Assembly (NCBI RefSeq): GCF_017316305.2
Contig: NZ_CP147250.1
Coordinates: 1,750,001 to 1,814,000 of the forward strand
From: Enterococcus sp. DIV1094
GTDB lineage: Bacteria; Bacillota; Bacilli; Lactobacillales; Enterococcaceae
Length of the DNA: 64,000 nt
Reading direction: 5' to 3'
Shown: positions 28,306-37,763 of the stretch, piece after piece
How positions within the stretch are numbered: the first letter of the stretch is position 1
Layout: each line of letters starts with the position of its first letter
Notes under the pieces: model-generated
What the model was told of the DNA's origin: nothing
What the model saw: only the letters and a program-made list of their open reading frames with translations
Databases searched by the model: none
Position numbers and translations under genes: made by a program

Positions 28306-29133
28306 ATGTCTCTTACTCAAAACTATCATATAGCTGTTCCTACAGCCTTTTATCCAGATGAAACATTGAATATCGATGCAACGTTTGCTCATATCGAATA
28401 CTTAGCAAATAAAGGTGTAAAATCGGTTTTGGTGTGCGGCTCTACTGGCGAACAACATTCGCTAACAGTTCAAGAAAAAATAGCCATGATCGAACAGCTT
28501 CCTAAATTGAAGGTCGCTAACGACTTTGAGCTGATTTTTGGGTTAGCGAGTATTCGTCAAAAAGAAGCGGAGTTGCTTGCAGAAAAAATCAGTCAATCAA
28601 CTATCATCAAGGGGATATTATTAGGTTTCCCGCCATATCTGCTACCTAGTCAGGCGGAAGCTTTCGCTTATGCTTCGAAGCTGATCTTGTTGAGTAACAA
28701 ACCAACGATTATTTACAATAACCCGCTTCGCACAGGTTTTAGCTGTGCTCTTGAAACTTACATTGAACTATTGAAAGAGGAACGAGTCATCGGTATCAAA
28801 GAGGCGGGTGATCCAACGACTGTCCAAGAGCTACTTGCTCGAACATCAAAGGAACTGCACATCTATGCAGGAGGAGAAAAAGAATTAGCACGAAAGATCG
28901 ACTTAGGTTTCAATTGCTTGTCTTCGATTGCAGGCAACTTGTATCCACAAGAGATCCAGCAATGGTTTAACGCACTGCTAGAAAAGAAAACATTGGCGAG
29001 TGATCATTTGCTTGTTGAAAAAATCGATGAACTTTATGCGCAGAGTGTTTTGCCATTTATTAAAAAAGAAATCGCTGAAAAGGAAAAAATTACCTTTGGC
29101 GGCTGTCGCAGTCCATTAGGTACGATGTCATAA
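28306..29133 (+). CDS. DapA-family class I lyase/aldolase (stand-alone)
   Basis: 275-residue TIM-barrel protein of the DHDPS/N-acetylneuraminate lyase superfamily. It has CGSTGEQHSL (pyruvate-binding loop, GSTGE), the Tyr of IIYNNPLRTGF and the Schiff-base Lys in VIGIKEAGDPT. It is shorter and divergent from the lysine-operon DapA (18482) and lies outside any lysine context, so it more probably acts on another 2-keto acid aldol substrate; which one is not visible. It has its own terminator and no operon partners. Start ATG with GAGGTG upstream. Confidence 0.82.
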   Translation: MSLTQNYHIAVPTAFYPDETLNIDATFAHIEYLANKGVKSVLVCGSTGEQHSLTVQEKIAMIEQLPKLKVANDFELIFGLASIRQKEAELLAEKISQSTIIKGILLGFPPYLLPSQAEAFAYASKLILLSNKPTIIYNNPLRTGFSCALETYIELLKEERVIGIKEAGDPTTVQELLARTSKELHIYAGGEKELARKIDLGFNCLSSIAGNLYPQEIQQWFNALLEKKTLASDHLLVEKIDELYAQSVLPFIKKEIAEKEKITFGGCRSPLGTMS

Positions 29134-29159
29134 GTCAAAATCAAGCCGTCCTCATAAAG

Positions 29160-29213
29160 AAGCACCAATAACCGAAAGCAGCTTCATGTTTTCGATTATC
29201 AGTGCTTTTTTTT
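29160..29213 (+). terminator. Terminator between the DapA-like gene and the RpiR-type regulator
   Basis: AAGCAC..ATAaCCGAAA paired with TTTTCGATTAT..GTGCTT, then eight T. It separates convergent genes. Confidence 0.8.
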
Positions 29214-29222
29214 ATATGCTCC

Positions 29223-29975
29223 TCAATCCCCCTTCTTCACCCGGATCGCATACGAATCCAACAAGATTCGGGCAATCACAGAAAGTGGTAACCGAGAGCG
29301 GACTTCATATTCAGGGAAAAAGGAGATTTCGGATTTAAAGCCGATCAAGGATAATTCTGCTAAGTGGTTCAAACGACTTTCCCGGGAGGCGGTGATCAGG
29401 ATTGAACTGATTTCCTCACGGTAGCAATTTTCCGCAGCGGCTACTAATTCTTCTGTTTCACCGTTCAGGGAAATAAAAAGAACGACATCTTTTTTGTGCA
29501 ATTTGCGACTGATTGTTTTGATGATATTTGGATCGGTATGAAGAACACAGTATTTATCGAGTAGCTGAAATTTTGTTCGCATTTCTTCCCCGATCATTTC
29601 GGAAAATCCTCTGGCAAAGATAATGATTCTTTGTGAACTCCAGATTTTTTGGATGGCGTCTTCGATCACCCCTGTATCTAACATGTTGATCGTACGCACG
29701 ACTTCTTGCTCATTTTTTAGAATGGAGCTTTTTATTTCTCCATCCACTTTATCTACAGTAGAAAAATTGATTTTTGTATTCTTTTGTTCTTTTAGATAAT
29801 GCTTGAACGAGGTATAGCCTTCATAGCCTTTTTTCTTCATCGTGCGAACGATCGTTGTGGTGGATACATTTGCCCGTTCGCTTAACTTGATGATCGATAG
29901 ATTCGGGATTTCCTGAATATGGTTCATCATATAATCCCATAAAAAATTTTCTGCTTCACTCAACTTATGCTCCAT
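29223..29975 (-). CDS. RpiR/MurR-family transcriptional regulator
   Basis: 250 residues: an N-terminal helix-turn-helix (about 1-75; LSIIKLSERANVSTTTIVRTMKKKGYEGYTSF) and a C-terminal SIS sugar-phosphate-binding domain (about 100-245; IIIFARGFSEM, DVVLFISLNGETEELVAAAENC). It is divergent from the kinase/PTS/aldolase operon at 30139-33911, so it probably controls it in response to a phosphosugar intermediate. ATG 29975 is eight bases from AGGGG; a GTG three codons earlier abuts it and is less likely. The interval to 30139 contains a striking inverted repeat (30056-30087) that could be its operator. Confidence 0.88.
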   Translation of the reverse strand: MEHKLSEAENFLWDYMMNHIQEIPNLSIIKLSERANVSTTTIVRTMKKKGYEGYTSFKHYLKEQKNTKINFSTVDKVDGEIKSSILKNEQEVVRTINMLDTGVIEDAIQKIWSSQRIIIFARGFSEMIGEEMRTKFQLLDKYCVLHTDPNIIKTISRKLHKKDVVLFISLNGETEELVAAAENCYREEISSILITASRESRLNHLAELSLIGFKSEISFFPEYEVRSRLPLSVIARILLDSYAIRVKKGD

Positions 29976-30055
29976 CCATTTCACCCCTTTATTTTTTATC
30001 TTTTTATTCTACCACGAATGTAACCCCTTACTTTTGTGAAATTCTGTTTTGTAAA

Positions 30056-30087
30056 GTTTTCCCTAAATTTGTCTTGATTTAGAAAAC
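30056..30087. promoter_or_regulatory. Candidate operator of the RpiR-type regulator
   Basis: GTTTTCccTAAAT, 8 bases, ATTTAGAAAAC: an 11-bp inverted repeat in the divergent promoter region, about 50 bases before the kinase gene. Confidence 0.5.
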
Positions 30088-30138
30088 ATGTACAACAAAA
30101 AACAGGTCATACTGTAGATAAAGTTAGGAGGCGCAAAG

Positions 30139-31071
30139 ATGGCTAACGTATATACATGTACGATGAATCTGGCGATTGATCTGTTTATCGAAGTAGAACA
30201 ACTTAAACCGAATATCGTGAATCGATCAATCGATGATGACATCCAAGCAAACGGGAAAGGTGTCAATGTTTCACTGATTTTAAAGAAACTAGGCATACCA
30301 AATACTGCACTCGGTTTTAGTGGAGGGTTTACCGGGGCTTATATCGAAGACTGTTTGACCAAGGAAGGGATTGAAGCTCGTTTTGTTTCAGTGCCGGGAA
30401 TGACTAGAATCAATGTATTTACTCAGGTGAATGAGGAAGCCGATGAATACAAGCTAGTCAATCGTGGTCCAGAGATTGATCAACAGGGGATCGAAGAATT
30501 ACTTGCGAAAATCAAGCAATTGTCAGCAGGGGATTATCTTTGTGTTTCAGGGAGCTTGCCAAGAGGCGTGCCAGAAGAGATCTTGGTGGCAATCAGTAAA
30601 ATTTGTCATGAGAATGGCGTGCGTTTGATTTTAGATACAAGTGCTAAGATCGTTACCCAATGTTTAAAGTATCAGCCGTTTTTACTGAAACCGAATGAAC
30701 AGGAATTGGCAGAATGGTTTGAGGAAGAAATCGCAGAAACGCAATACGTCAACTATTGTCAGAAGTTATTAGCCGCAGGAGCTCAACATGTGTTGTTGTC
30801 ATTAGGTGAAGCTGGTGGAATTTACGTGAACAAAGATTATTGTTTATCAGGAAATGCACCGCAAGGAAAAGTCGTCAATACTGCCTGTGCCGGTGATACA
30901 TTATTAGGGACTTTTTTGGCAGGGATGATCAAAGGAGAAGATCCTACAGATTTTTTCACGGACAGTTTAGCTGCTGGTAGCTCGACTGCGTTTCAAAAAG
31001 GATTAACTGATTTTACAGATGTAGCAGAGTTGAAAAAAGAAATCACCATTCATAAGGAGGAATTCAGATAA
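30139..31071 (+). CDS. PfkB-family hexose-phosphate kinase (1-phosphofructokinase / tagatose kinase type)
   Basis: 310-residue ribokinase-fold kinase of the FruK/LacC/TagK group. It has the substrate glycine motif ANGKGVNVS near residue 36 and the C-terminal anion-hole/catalytic block NTACAGDTLLGTF with the base Asp. Downstream are a fructose-type PTS and a tagatose-1,6-bisphosphate aldolase. In this context the kinase most plausibly phosphorylates the 1-phosphate made by the PTS (tagatose-1-P or fructose-1-P) to the 1,6-bisphosphate. LacC-type tagatose-6-P kinase activity is the alternative. TTAGGAGG lies upstream. The stop overlaps the next start. Confidence 0.85.
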   Translation: MANVYTCTMNLAIDLFIEVEQLKPNIVNRSIDDDIQANGKGVNVSLILKKLGIPNTALGFSGGFTGAYIEDCLTKEGIEARFVSVPGMTRINVFTQVNEEADEYKLVNRGPEIDQQGIEELLAKIKQLSAGDYLCVSGSLPRGVPEEILVAISKICHENGVRLILDTSAKIVTQCLKYQPFLLKPNEQELAEWFEEEIAETQYVNYCQKLLAAGAQHVLLSLGEAGGIYVNKDYCLSGNAPQGKVVNTACAGDTLLGTFLAGMIKGEDPTDFFTDSLAAGSSTAFQKGLTDFTDVAELKKEITIHKEEFR

Positions 31072-32456
31072 TGGCTAAGTATCGATTAATTGCAGCAACT
31101 GGTTGTCCGACAGGTATTGCCCACACGTATATGGCACAAGAAGCACTGGAACAGGCAGCGAAGAAAAAAGGGATTTCGATCAAGGTGGAAACGCATGGCC
31201 AAGTGGGGGTAGAAAATCGACTGACAGAACAAGAAATCATTGAAGCAGAGGCAGTGATTATTGCAGCGGATAAAGATGTTCAATCTGAACGGTTTGCTGG
31301 AAAAAGAATCATTGATGTTTCCGTTTCTAAAGGAATCAAAGAAGCCGAACAGCTGATTACGGCGGCTTTAAGCGGAGCAGGAGTGATTTCTGAAAAAGTA
31401 AAAACAACAGATAATGAAAAACAGCATGCGCAACAAAGCATTGGTCACGGCATCTATAAGAATTTGATGAATGGGGTTTCCCATATGTTGCCTTTTGTGG
31501 TCAGTGGTGGGGTCTTGATTGCAATTTCTTTTCTATGGGGAATCTATTCTGCTGATCCGGCGAATACGCAATACAATGAATTTGCGGCGAGTCTGAATCG
31601 CATCGGTGGTTTTGCGATGAGTATGATGGTACCGATTCTTTCCGCGTTTATTGCTGAAGGAATTGCTAAGCGACCTGGGTTGGTTGTAGGCTTTGTCGGC
31701 GGACTGATTGCTTCAGATGGTGGGACGGGCTTCTTAGGAGGGATTATTTCCGGTTTCTTGGCAGGCTATATCGTGTTGGGATTAATGAAAGCGTTAAAAC
31801 CATTGCCTAAATCCTTGGATGGATTAAAAGCGATTTTCTTGTATCCCGTACTAGGTGTATTGATTACCGGATTGCTCATGACAGTCATTTCAGGACCGAT
31901 GGCGAGTATCAATGAAGGCATGATGGATTTTCTGGCAGGGTTTGAAAATTCAAGTCCATTAGTTTTAGGCGTGATCGTCGGTTGTATGTGTGCGTTCGAT
32001 ATGGGTGGCCCGATCAATAAAGCCGCCTACGTGACTGGAACGGCTCTTTTGGCGCAAGGGAATACCAGCTTCATGGCAGGTGTTTCCGCAGCATGTATAG
32101 CGCCACCATTGATTACTGGGTTTGCTGTCTTGCTTTTTGGCAAATACTTCGAGAAAAACGAAAAAAATGCTGGTTTAGTCAATTTTATTCTAGGATCAAC
32201 ACATATTACGGAAGGGGCGATTCCTTTTGCGGCAAAAGATCCGCTTCGTGTGTTGCCGATCATGATGCTTGGTTCATCAATTGCTGCTGTCTTGACTTAT
32301 TTCTTTAGGGTACAAGTTCCGGCACCACATGGCGGGTTTCTCGTTTTACCAGTAGTGACACATGGTTTACTGTGGGTTCTGGCGATTCTTGCTGGATCTG
32401 TTGTGGGCGGCGTATTACTGGGCTTAGTTCAAAAAAGAAAGTCACTACGTGTGTGA
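31071..32456 (+). CDS. PTS fructose-family EIIBC component
   Basis: 461-residue membrane permease: an N-terminal EIIB domain (about 1-100; ATGCPTGIAHTYMAQEAL, phospho-Cys12) fused to EIIC (about 125-455) with many hydrophobic helices and the conserved GGxIAS-like GFVGGLIASDGGTGFLGGI and DMGGPINKAAY motifs. It transports and phosphorylates a ketohexose, giving the 1-phosphate in this family. EIIA is encoded by the next gene rather than fused, as in FruAB-split systems. It overlaps the kinase by one base. Confidence 0.93.
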   Translation: MAKYRLIAATGCPTGIAHTYMAQEALEQAAKKKGISIKVETHGQVGVENRLTEQEIIEAEAVIIAADKDVQSERFAGKRIIDVSVSKGIKEAEQLITAALSGAGVISEKVKTTDNEKQHAQQSIGHGIYKNLMNGVSHMLPFVVSGGVLIAISFLWGIYSADPANTQYNEFAASLNRIGGFAMSMMVPILSAFIAEGIAKRPGLVVGFVGGLIASDGGTGFLGGIISGFLAGYIVLGLMKALKPLPKSLDGLKAIFLYPVLGVLITGLLMTVISGPMASINEGMMDFLAGFENSSPLVLGVIVGCMCAFDMGGPINKAAYVTGTALLAQGNTSFMAGVSAACIAPPLITGFAVLLFGKYFEKNEKNAGLVNFILGSTHITEGAIPFAAKDPLRVLPIMMLGSSIAAVLTYFFRVQVPAPHGGFLVLPVVTHGLLWVLAILAGSVVGGVLLGLVQKRKSLRV

Positions 32457-32475
32457 AAGGAGAAGGATTCTTTTG

Positions 32476-32931
32476 ATGAATAACTTATTTGTTTATACCA
32501 ACGTTGTGTCAAATACTCGTGAAGCGGTGTTTGACTTTCTTTCAACAAAAATCGTTGAAGTAGGAAAGGCGACTGACGAGCAAGCGGTCAAAAATGGATT
32601 AAAGCTACGAGAAGCAGAAGGAACGACTGGTATGATGGATGGCTTTGCGATCCCTCATGCCAAAAGTGAAAGTATCCAAGAGCCAACGATCATTATCTTG
32701 AAATTAACGAATGCGGTTGCATGGGATAGTTTAGACGGTCAACCGATCAAGTATGTGATTGCTTTGTTTATTCCAGCCGCAGAAGCGGGGACTAGCCACT
32801 TGGTACTTCTTTCGCAAATGGCACGGATGTTGATGGATGATGGCTTTAAACAGGCGTTTATTGCGGCTTCCACACAAGAAGAAATTGTTGGTTTGATCGA
32901 TTCTAGGTTAGAAGGGACGTTGAAAAGATGA
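32476..32931 (+). CDS. PTS fructose-type EIIA component
   Basis: 151-residue soluble phosphocarrier with the phospho-His61 motif [10 protein letters not shown] of the fructose/mannitol EIIA family, donating phosphate to the EIIB of the previous gene. ATG 32476 follows AAAGGAGAAGG; an upstream GTG overlapping the EIIBC end lacks a better site. Its last bases overlap the aldolase start. Confidence 0.92.
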   Translation: MNNLFVYTNVVSNTREAVFDFLSTKIVEVGKATDEQAVKNGLKLREAEGTTGMMDGFAIPHAKSESIQEPTIIILKLTNAVAWDSLDGQPIKYVIALFIPAAEAGTSHLVLLSQMARMLMDDGFKQAFIAASTQEEIVGLIDSRLEGTLKR

Positions 32932-33911
32932 GAAAAGTATCTGCGGAAAAATATCAGGCATTGGTAAAGATGAGTAATCCAGAAGGCATCATTGGGGCTT
33001 TAGCGATTGATCAAAGAGGTGCGTTGAAAAAAATGATAGCAACACACAAAGAGAAGGTGGAAGTCGAGGATTTGATACTTTTCAAAGAAAGTGTATCTGA
33101 AGAGTTGACCCCTTTCGCTTCATCCATTCTTTTAGATCCAGAATATGGGTTGCCTGCTGCCGAAAAACGTGCCGAGACAGCTGGTTTGTTATTGGCTTAT
33201 GAGAAAACCGGATATGATACAACGATACCTGGACGTTTGCCGGATACCTTAGCATTTTGGTCAGTCAAAAGATTAAAAGAAGCGGGAGCAGACGGATGCA
33301 AATTCCTGCTTTACTATGACGTTGACGAAAGTAAGGAGATCAATGAACGTAAACAAGCATACGTGGAAAGAATTGGTTCGGAATGTCTAGCGGAAGATCT
33401 GCCCTTCTTTTTAGAATTATTGTCCTACGATGCAACGATCGCTGATACTACCTCAAAGGAATATGCGAAAATAAAACCGAAAAAGGTCATTGAAATGATG
33501 AAGGTTTTCTCTGATCCTAGGTTCAATGTAGATGTCTTAAAAGTAGAAGTACCGGTCAATATGAATGTTGTCGAAGGGTTTGGGGAAGAAATCATGTATT
33601 CCAAGCAAGAAGCAACCGCTTTGTTCCAAGAGCAAAGTCAAGCAACTGACTTACCGTTTATTTTTCTGAGTGCAGGTGTCAGTGCGGAACAATTTCAAGA
33701 GACGTTGCGTTTTGCTAAAAATGCAGGTTCTTCTTTCAATGGTGTTTTATGCGGACGGGCGACGTGGGCAGGTGGCGTGATACCTTTTGCAGAACAAGGG
33801 ACACAAGCGGCAAAAAAATGGTTAGCTGAACAAGGAAGAAGTAACATCGAAGAGTTAAATGAAGTCTTGATGCAGACAGCTTCTTCTTGGCAAGAAAAGC
33901 TTGTTCGCTAG
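32928..33911 (+). CDS. lacD: Tagatose-1,6-bisphosphate aldolase (LacD type), copy 1
   Basis: 327-residue class I aldolase. LacD signature blocks are [43 protein letters not shown] and [12 protein letters not shown], the last with the Schiff-base Lys. It splits tagatose-1,6-bisphosphate to DHAP and glyceraldehyde-3-P; LacD enzymes can also use fructose-1,6-bisphosphate. The start overlaps the EIIA stop (ATGA). A close paralogue lies at 36234-37214. Its presence in a fructose-type PTS operon argues for a tagatose-series substrate, because fructose would not need it. Confidence 0.93.
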   Translation: MRKVSAEKYQALVKMSNPEGIIGALAIDQRGALKKMIATHKEKVEVEDLILFKESVSEELTPFASSILLDPEYGLPAAEKRAETAGLLLAYEKTGYDTTIPGRLPDTLAFWSVKRLKEAGADGCKFLLYYDVDESKEINERKQAYVERIGSECLAEDLPFFLELLSYDATIADTTSKEYAKIKPKKVIEMMKVFSDPRFNVDVLKVEVPVNMNVVEGFGEEIMYSKQEATALFQEQSQATDLPFIFLSAGVSAEQFQETLRFAKNAGSSFNGVLCGRATWAGGVIPFAEQGTQAAKKWLAEQGRSNIEELNEVLMQTASSWQEKLVR

Positions 33912-33935
33912 TCTATTAGCATCTTTAAAATAACG

Positions 33936-33988
33936 AAAAAGAAACGCTTCAAGTGCTTATCGGTGCGAAATGGAGTGTTTCTTTTTTT
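33936..33988 (+). terminator. Terminator of the kinase-PTS-aldolase operon
   Basis: AAAAAGAAAC / GTTTCTTTTT arms around an interior of about 30 bases, T-run included. Confidence 0.7.
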
Positions 33989-34219
33989 ATGTTATTTTTT
34001 ATTGGAATTTTGCTAATTATAAGAAAAAGAGGAGTTGGTTATACTCGTTATTTTATAAAAAATGAGGTGAATAAACTTTTTTATTATAAGGATTTTATTT
34101 ATTTTTTCTATTATTATGATGTTTTTTTATTTTAACTGGTATTTTCGAGGTATTTAAACGTGATTTATATATTTTCATTGGAAACGTTGTTATATAGATG
34201 TTTTACGATGTTTTTCGTG

Positions 34220-34267
34220 TTGACGTACGGTTATTTTTGCCTTACGATTGTCTTGTGGTTATAACCA
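34220..34267 (+). promoter_or_regulatory. Promoter and palindromic operator of the GntR-led operon
   Basis: TTGACG, 17 bases, TACGAT (34220-34248), followed by the perfect palindrome TGGTTATAACCA at 34256-34267, i.e. around the expected start of transcription. A GntR/UTRA repressor bound there would block its own operon. The 375 bases between the aldolase and the regulator contain otherwise only AT-rich sequence and a weak cre-like TTGGAAACGTTGTTAT at 34178. Confidence 0.6.
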
Positions 34268-34286
34268 GTTTGGAAGGGGTATAAAA

Positions 34287-35030
34287 ATGGAAAACTCTAG
34301 TAAGGGTAAGCCGTTATATTATCAACTAGTTGATGCACTAAAAAAACATATCGAGGCAGAAATGATCCCTCATGATAAATTGTTGTCTGAGCGGGAATTA
34401 TGTCTGTACTATGGGGTGAGTCGGACGACGGTTCGGCTAGCGTTGCAGGAGTTAGAAACACTTGGTTACATTTATAAGAAACATGGAAAAGGAACATTTG
34501 TCAGTGACTTATCGAATCAAGCCGGCAGTTTGGCGGGGGCTTACAGTTTCACAGAAGAGATGCAAGCATTGGGACGTACACCGAAAACGAGTATTTTAGC
34601 ATTTGAAAAACTAGCAGCGACCAAGCAGTTGGCTGAATGTTTGAATGTCAATTTAGGCGAAGCGATCTTCAAGATCAAGCGGCTACGTTTAGCAGACGAT
34701 GTGCCTTTAATGGTGGAGCGATCCTATTTACCAGCAAAACTGTTTCTTGGTCTTGATTTATCATTATTGGAAAGTAAGCCTTTGTATGATGTCTTTCTGG
34801 AAGATTTTGATCAACATGTCCAAGTGGCAGAAGAAGAATTTTACGCAAGTATTGTGTATGCAAAAGATGCGGAATTGCTGCACATCTGTGATGGTGCGCC
34901 AATCTTACATTTGAAACGGACGACGTTCAATATCAAAAACGAAATCATTGAATACACAGATAGTATCGCAAGAGCAGACCAATTCCATTATAAGATCCGT
35001 CATGTTCGGAGTAATCTAGGGGGTAAATGA
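34287..35030 (+). CDS. GntR-family (HutC/UTRA) transcriptional regulator
   Basis: 247 residues: an N-terminal GntR winged helix (about 8-75; SERELCLYYGVSRTTVRLALQELETLGY) and a C-terminal UTRA effector domain (about 95-240). It leads the AgaS/LacD/mannose-PTS operon and probably represses it until a sugar phosphate binds (AgaR/NagR-like). ATG 34287 is seven bases from GGAAGGGG. Four bases separate it from agaS. Confidence 0.9.
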   Translation: MENSSKGKPLYYQLVDALKKHIEAEMIPHDKLLSERELCLYYGVSRTTVRLALQELETLGYIYKKHGKGTFVSDLSNQAGSLAGAYSFTEEMQALGRTPKTSILAFEKLAATKQLAECLNVNLGEAIFKIKRLRLADDVPLMVERSYLPAKLFLGLDLSLLESKPLYDVFLEDFDQHVQVAEEEFYASIVYAKDAELLHICDGAPILHLKRTTFNIKNEIIEYTDSIARADQFHYKIRHVRSNLGGK

Positions 35031-35033
35031 AAA

Positions 35034-36215
35034 ATGTTTGAACTGTCAAAGGATGAATTAGAAAAAATAGGTGCAAGGATCACTACAGAAGAAATCAAGC
35101 AGCAGCCCGATCTTTGGGAAGAGGTTGTAGAAATCTTGGGAGAAAAGCAAAATGAACTCTCCCAGTTCTTTGATGCACTTGACAAAAGAGCTAACGGTAA
35201 GCAAATCCAAGTCATTTTTACCGGTGCGGGTTCTTCTCAATATGTCGGCGATACGATCGTTCCTTACTTAAATGAACATGGGGATACGGAACGTTTTGCC
35301 TTTCACAGTTTTGGTACGACAGATATCGTGGCTTCTCCAAAAGAGTATTTGTTTCCTGATCAACCTACATTACTCGTTTCTTTTGCGAGAAGTGGCAACA
35401 GTCCTGAAAGTTTAGCGGCGGTCAATATTGCGGATCAAGTGGTAAACACACTTTTTCATTTGACCATTACCTGTGCAAAAGACGGCGAGCTAGCAAAAAT
35501 CGGACATGGGCAATCGCAACACTTCTTGTTGTTGATGCCAGAAAAGTCAAATGATGCCGGCTTTGCCATGACAGGTAGCTTTACTTGTATGTTATTGAGC
35601 GCACTTTGGCTTTTTGATACGACGAATACAGGTAAGAAACAAGAATATCTCCACACATTGAGCCGTATTGGTAGAGCTGTGATTGAAAGAGAGCAAGAAT
35701 TAGCAGGGTTCTTAACGATTCCTTTTGATCGAGTGGCGTATCTAGGTTCTGGAAGTTTAGCGCAAGCAACAAGAGAAGCACAGCTGAAAATCTTGGAGTT
35801 GACTGCCGGAAAAATCGCGACGATCTTTGATTCTTCGATGGGCTTTCGTCACGGACCAAAATCCTTTGTCAATGATCAAACATTAGTGATCGGGTTTGTG
35901 ACGAACCAAGAGTATACACGCAACTATGATATAGATATTTTAGAAGAAATCCATGAGAACGGTATTGCTGCCAATGTTTTAGCAATCGCTCAATCAACAA
36001 ACAGAGATTTTTCTGGGACAAACTTTTTCTTAGAACCTGAAGCGTTAGAATTACCTGATGCGTATTTATCTGTAGTCATGATTTTAACCGCACAAATCAT
36101 TGCTTTGCAAATGTCGATCAAAGTTGGTAATACACCTGACACGCCTTCACCGACAGGAACCGTGAACCGAGTAGTCAAAGGCGTGACGATCCATGAATAT
36201 CCCGATGCGGAATAA
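35034..36215 (+). CDS. agaS: SIS-domain sugar-phosphate isomerase/deaminase (AgaS-like)
   Basis: 393 residues with two SIS domains (FTGAGSSQYVGDTIV; LVSFARSGNSPESLAA; YLGSGSLAQATREAQLK; FRHGPKSFV). It resembles AgaS, which deaminates/isomerises galactosamine-6-P to tagatose-6-P. The neighbouring LacD and a mannose-family PTS of the GalNAc/GalN type support that. No N-acetylgalactosamine-6-P deacetylase (AgaA/NagA) is in the cluster. A glutamine-dependent GlmS is excluded, as there is no amidotransferase domain. GGGGG ribosome-binding site. Confidence 0.86.
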   Translation: MFELSKDELEKIGARITTEEIKQQPDLWEEVVEILGEKQNELSQFFDALDKRANGKQIQVIFTGAGSSQYVGDTIVPYLNEHGDTERFAFHSFGTTDIVASPKEYLFPDQPTLLVSFARSGNSPESLAAVNIADQVVNTLFHLTITCAKDGELAKIGHGQSQHFLLLMPEKSNDAGFAMTGSFTCMLLSALWLFDTTNTGKKQEYLHTLSRIGRAVIEREQELAGFLTIPFDRVAYLGSGSLAQATREAQLKILELTAGKIATIFDSSMGFRHGPKSFVNDQTLVIGFVTNQEYTRNYDIDILEEIHENGIAANVLAIAQSTNRDFSGTNFFLEPEALELPDAYLSVVMILTAQIIALQMSIKVGNTPDTPSPTGTVNRVVKGVTIHEYPDAE

Positions 36216-36233
36216 AGGAGGAAACAAAAAAAG

Positions 36234-37214
36234 ATGACACCAAACAAGAAAAAAGCGATGGAGCAATTGGCAACGAGAGACGGCATCATCAGTGCATTAG
36301 CAATCGATCAGCGAGGCGCATTGAAAAAAATGCTGTCGGCCTTAGGGCAAACGCCGACAGAGGAACAATTGATCGAATTCAAAGCGTTGGTTTCTAGTGA
36401 GTTGACGCCTTATGCTTCAGCTATTTTGTTAGATCCAGAATATGGATTACCCGCTGCCAAAGTTCGAGATCAAGAAGCTGGTTTGCTTTTAGCCTACGAA
36501 AAAACAGGTTATGATGTCTCCACGCCTGGACGTTTACCAGACCTGTTAAGTGATTGGTCTTCCTTGAGATTGAAAGAAGAACAGGCGGATGCAGTCAAAT
36601 TTTTACTTTATTATGATGTGGATGAAGATCCTAAAATCAATCATTTGAAACATATCTTTATTGAGCGACTGGGAAGCGAGTGTGCAGGAGAAGATCGCCC
36701 ATTTTATTTAGAACTACTTTCTTATGATGCTGGAATAAATGATAACGCTTCACCAGAGTATGCAAAGATCAAACCGCATAAAGTGATCGAAATGATGAAA
36801 GAATTTTCAAAACCTAGATACCAAGTAGATGTTTTGAAAGTTGAAGTACCAGTTAATATGAACTTTGTGGAAGGCTTTGGCGAAAAGGAAATCGTTTATA
36901 GTAAAAAAGAAGCAGCTGACTTTTTTAAGGCACAAAGTGAGACGACCCATTTACCATTTATTTTCCTAAGTGCCGGTGTGTCGGCTGAATTATTCCAACA
37001 AACACTGATCTTTGCGCATGAGTCAGGTTCCAGCTTCAATGGTGTCTTGTGTGGGCGAGCGACTTGGAAAGACGGCGTCAAAGCGTATGTAGAGTCTGGA
37101 AAAGAAGGGGCTATCCAATGGCTGCGGACACAAGGTAGACAGAATATTGAAGCCTTGAATCAAGTGATCAATCAGACAGCAACCCCTTGGTATCAAAAAT
37201 CAGGCAAAGAATGA
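36234..37214 (+). CDS. lacD: Tagatose-1,6-bisphosphate aldolase (LacD type), copy 2
   Basis: 326 residues, strongly similar throughout to copy 1 ([45 protein letters not shown]). It would cleave the bisphosphate formed from AgaS-derived tagatose-6-P. The required tagatose-6-P kinase is not in this cluster; the kinase at 30139 or another locus must supply it. GGAGG lies before the ATG. In the gap to the next gene a degenerate cre-like sequence (37211-37226) occurs. Confidence 0.93.
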   Translation: MTPNKKKAMEQLATRDGIISALAIDQRGALKKMLSALGQTPTEEQLIEFKALVSSELTPYASAILLDPEYGLPAAKVRDQEAGLLLAYEKTGYDVSTPGRLPDLLSDWSSLRLKEEQADAVKFLLYYDVDEDPKINHLKHIFIERLGSECAGEDRPFYLELLSYDAGINDNASPEYAKIKPHKVIEMMKEFSKPRYQVDVLKVEVPVNMNFVEGFGEKEIVYSKKEAADFFKAQSETTHLPFIFLSAGVSAELFQQTLIFAHESGSSFNGVLCGRATWKDGVKAYVESGKEGAIQWLRTQGRQNIEALNQVINQTATPWYQKSGKE

Positions 37215-37269
37215 AAGCGTTACCTTTGTTTTTGGGGATAGGAAATTTATTTGTAAAGGAGAAGGAACA

Positions 37270-37749
37270 ATGGCAATTATTGGTGTAAGAATCGATGGGC
37301 GTTTGATCCATGGACAAGTCGCGAATCTTTGGGTAACGAAGTTGTCGATTACTCGAATATTAGTGGCGGATGATGAGGTCGCAATGAATGCAGTAGAAAA
37401 AAGCGGATTGAAATTAGCAACGCCAGCAGGAGTTAAGTTGAGTGTTTTGCCAATTGAAAAAGCAGCAGAAAATATCTTGGCAGGGAAGTACGATTCCCAA
37501 CGTTTACTGATCGTTGCGAAAAAACCTGATCGATTATTGAAACTTGTTGAATTAGGTGTACCGATCAAGGAAATCAATGTGGGGAATATGTCTCAAACCA
37601 ATGAAACAAGATCAATCACAAAATCGATCAATGTGGTCGAAAAAGATATTGAAGATTTTAAACAGTTACATGCACGTGGGGTCCATTTGACCGCACAAAT
37701 GGTGCCAAGTGATAAGGCAGAAGACTTCATGAGTCTTTTGAATAAATAA
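37270..37749 (+). CDS. PTS mannose-family EIIB (GalNAc/GalN type)
   Basis: 159-residue cytosolic phosphotransfer component. The N-terminus GVRIDGRLIHGQVANLW contains the phospho-His14 of the mannose/fructose/sorbose EIIB family. It passes phosphate from EIIA (39464) to the sugar via EIIC/EIID. AAAGGAGAAGG lies upstream. Confidence 0.94.
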   Translation: MAIIGVRIDGRLIHGQVANLWVTKLSITRILVADDEVAMNAVEKSGLKLATPAGVKLSVLPIEKAAENILAGKYDSQRLLIVAKKPDRLLKLVELGVPIKEINVGNMSQTNETRSITKSINVVEKDIEDFKQLHARGVHLTAQMVPSDKAEDFMSLLNK

Positions 37750-37763
37750 GGAGGGATTAGTAA

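Noticed and set aside
33953..34135. 60-residue hydrophobic reading frame after the first lacD
   Set aside because: It begins inside the terminator hairpin and is simply AT-rich sequence; no ribosome-binding site.
34178..34193. cre-like TTGGAAACGTTGTTAT upstream of the GntR gene
   Set aside because: Two mismatches to the stricter TGWAANCGNTNWCA consensus, including the terminal CA; too weak to annotate.
37211..37226. cre-like ATGAAAGCGTTACCTT between lacD copy 2 and the EIIB gene
   Set aside because: Mismatches in the right half-site; possible only as a weak roadblock site.
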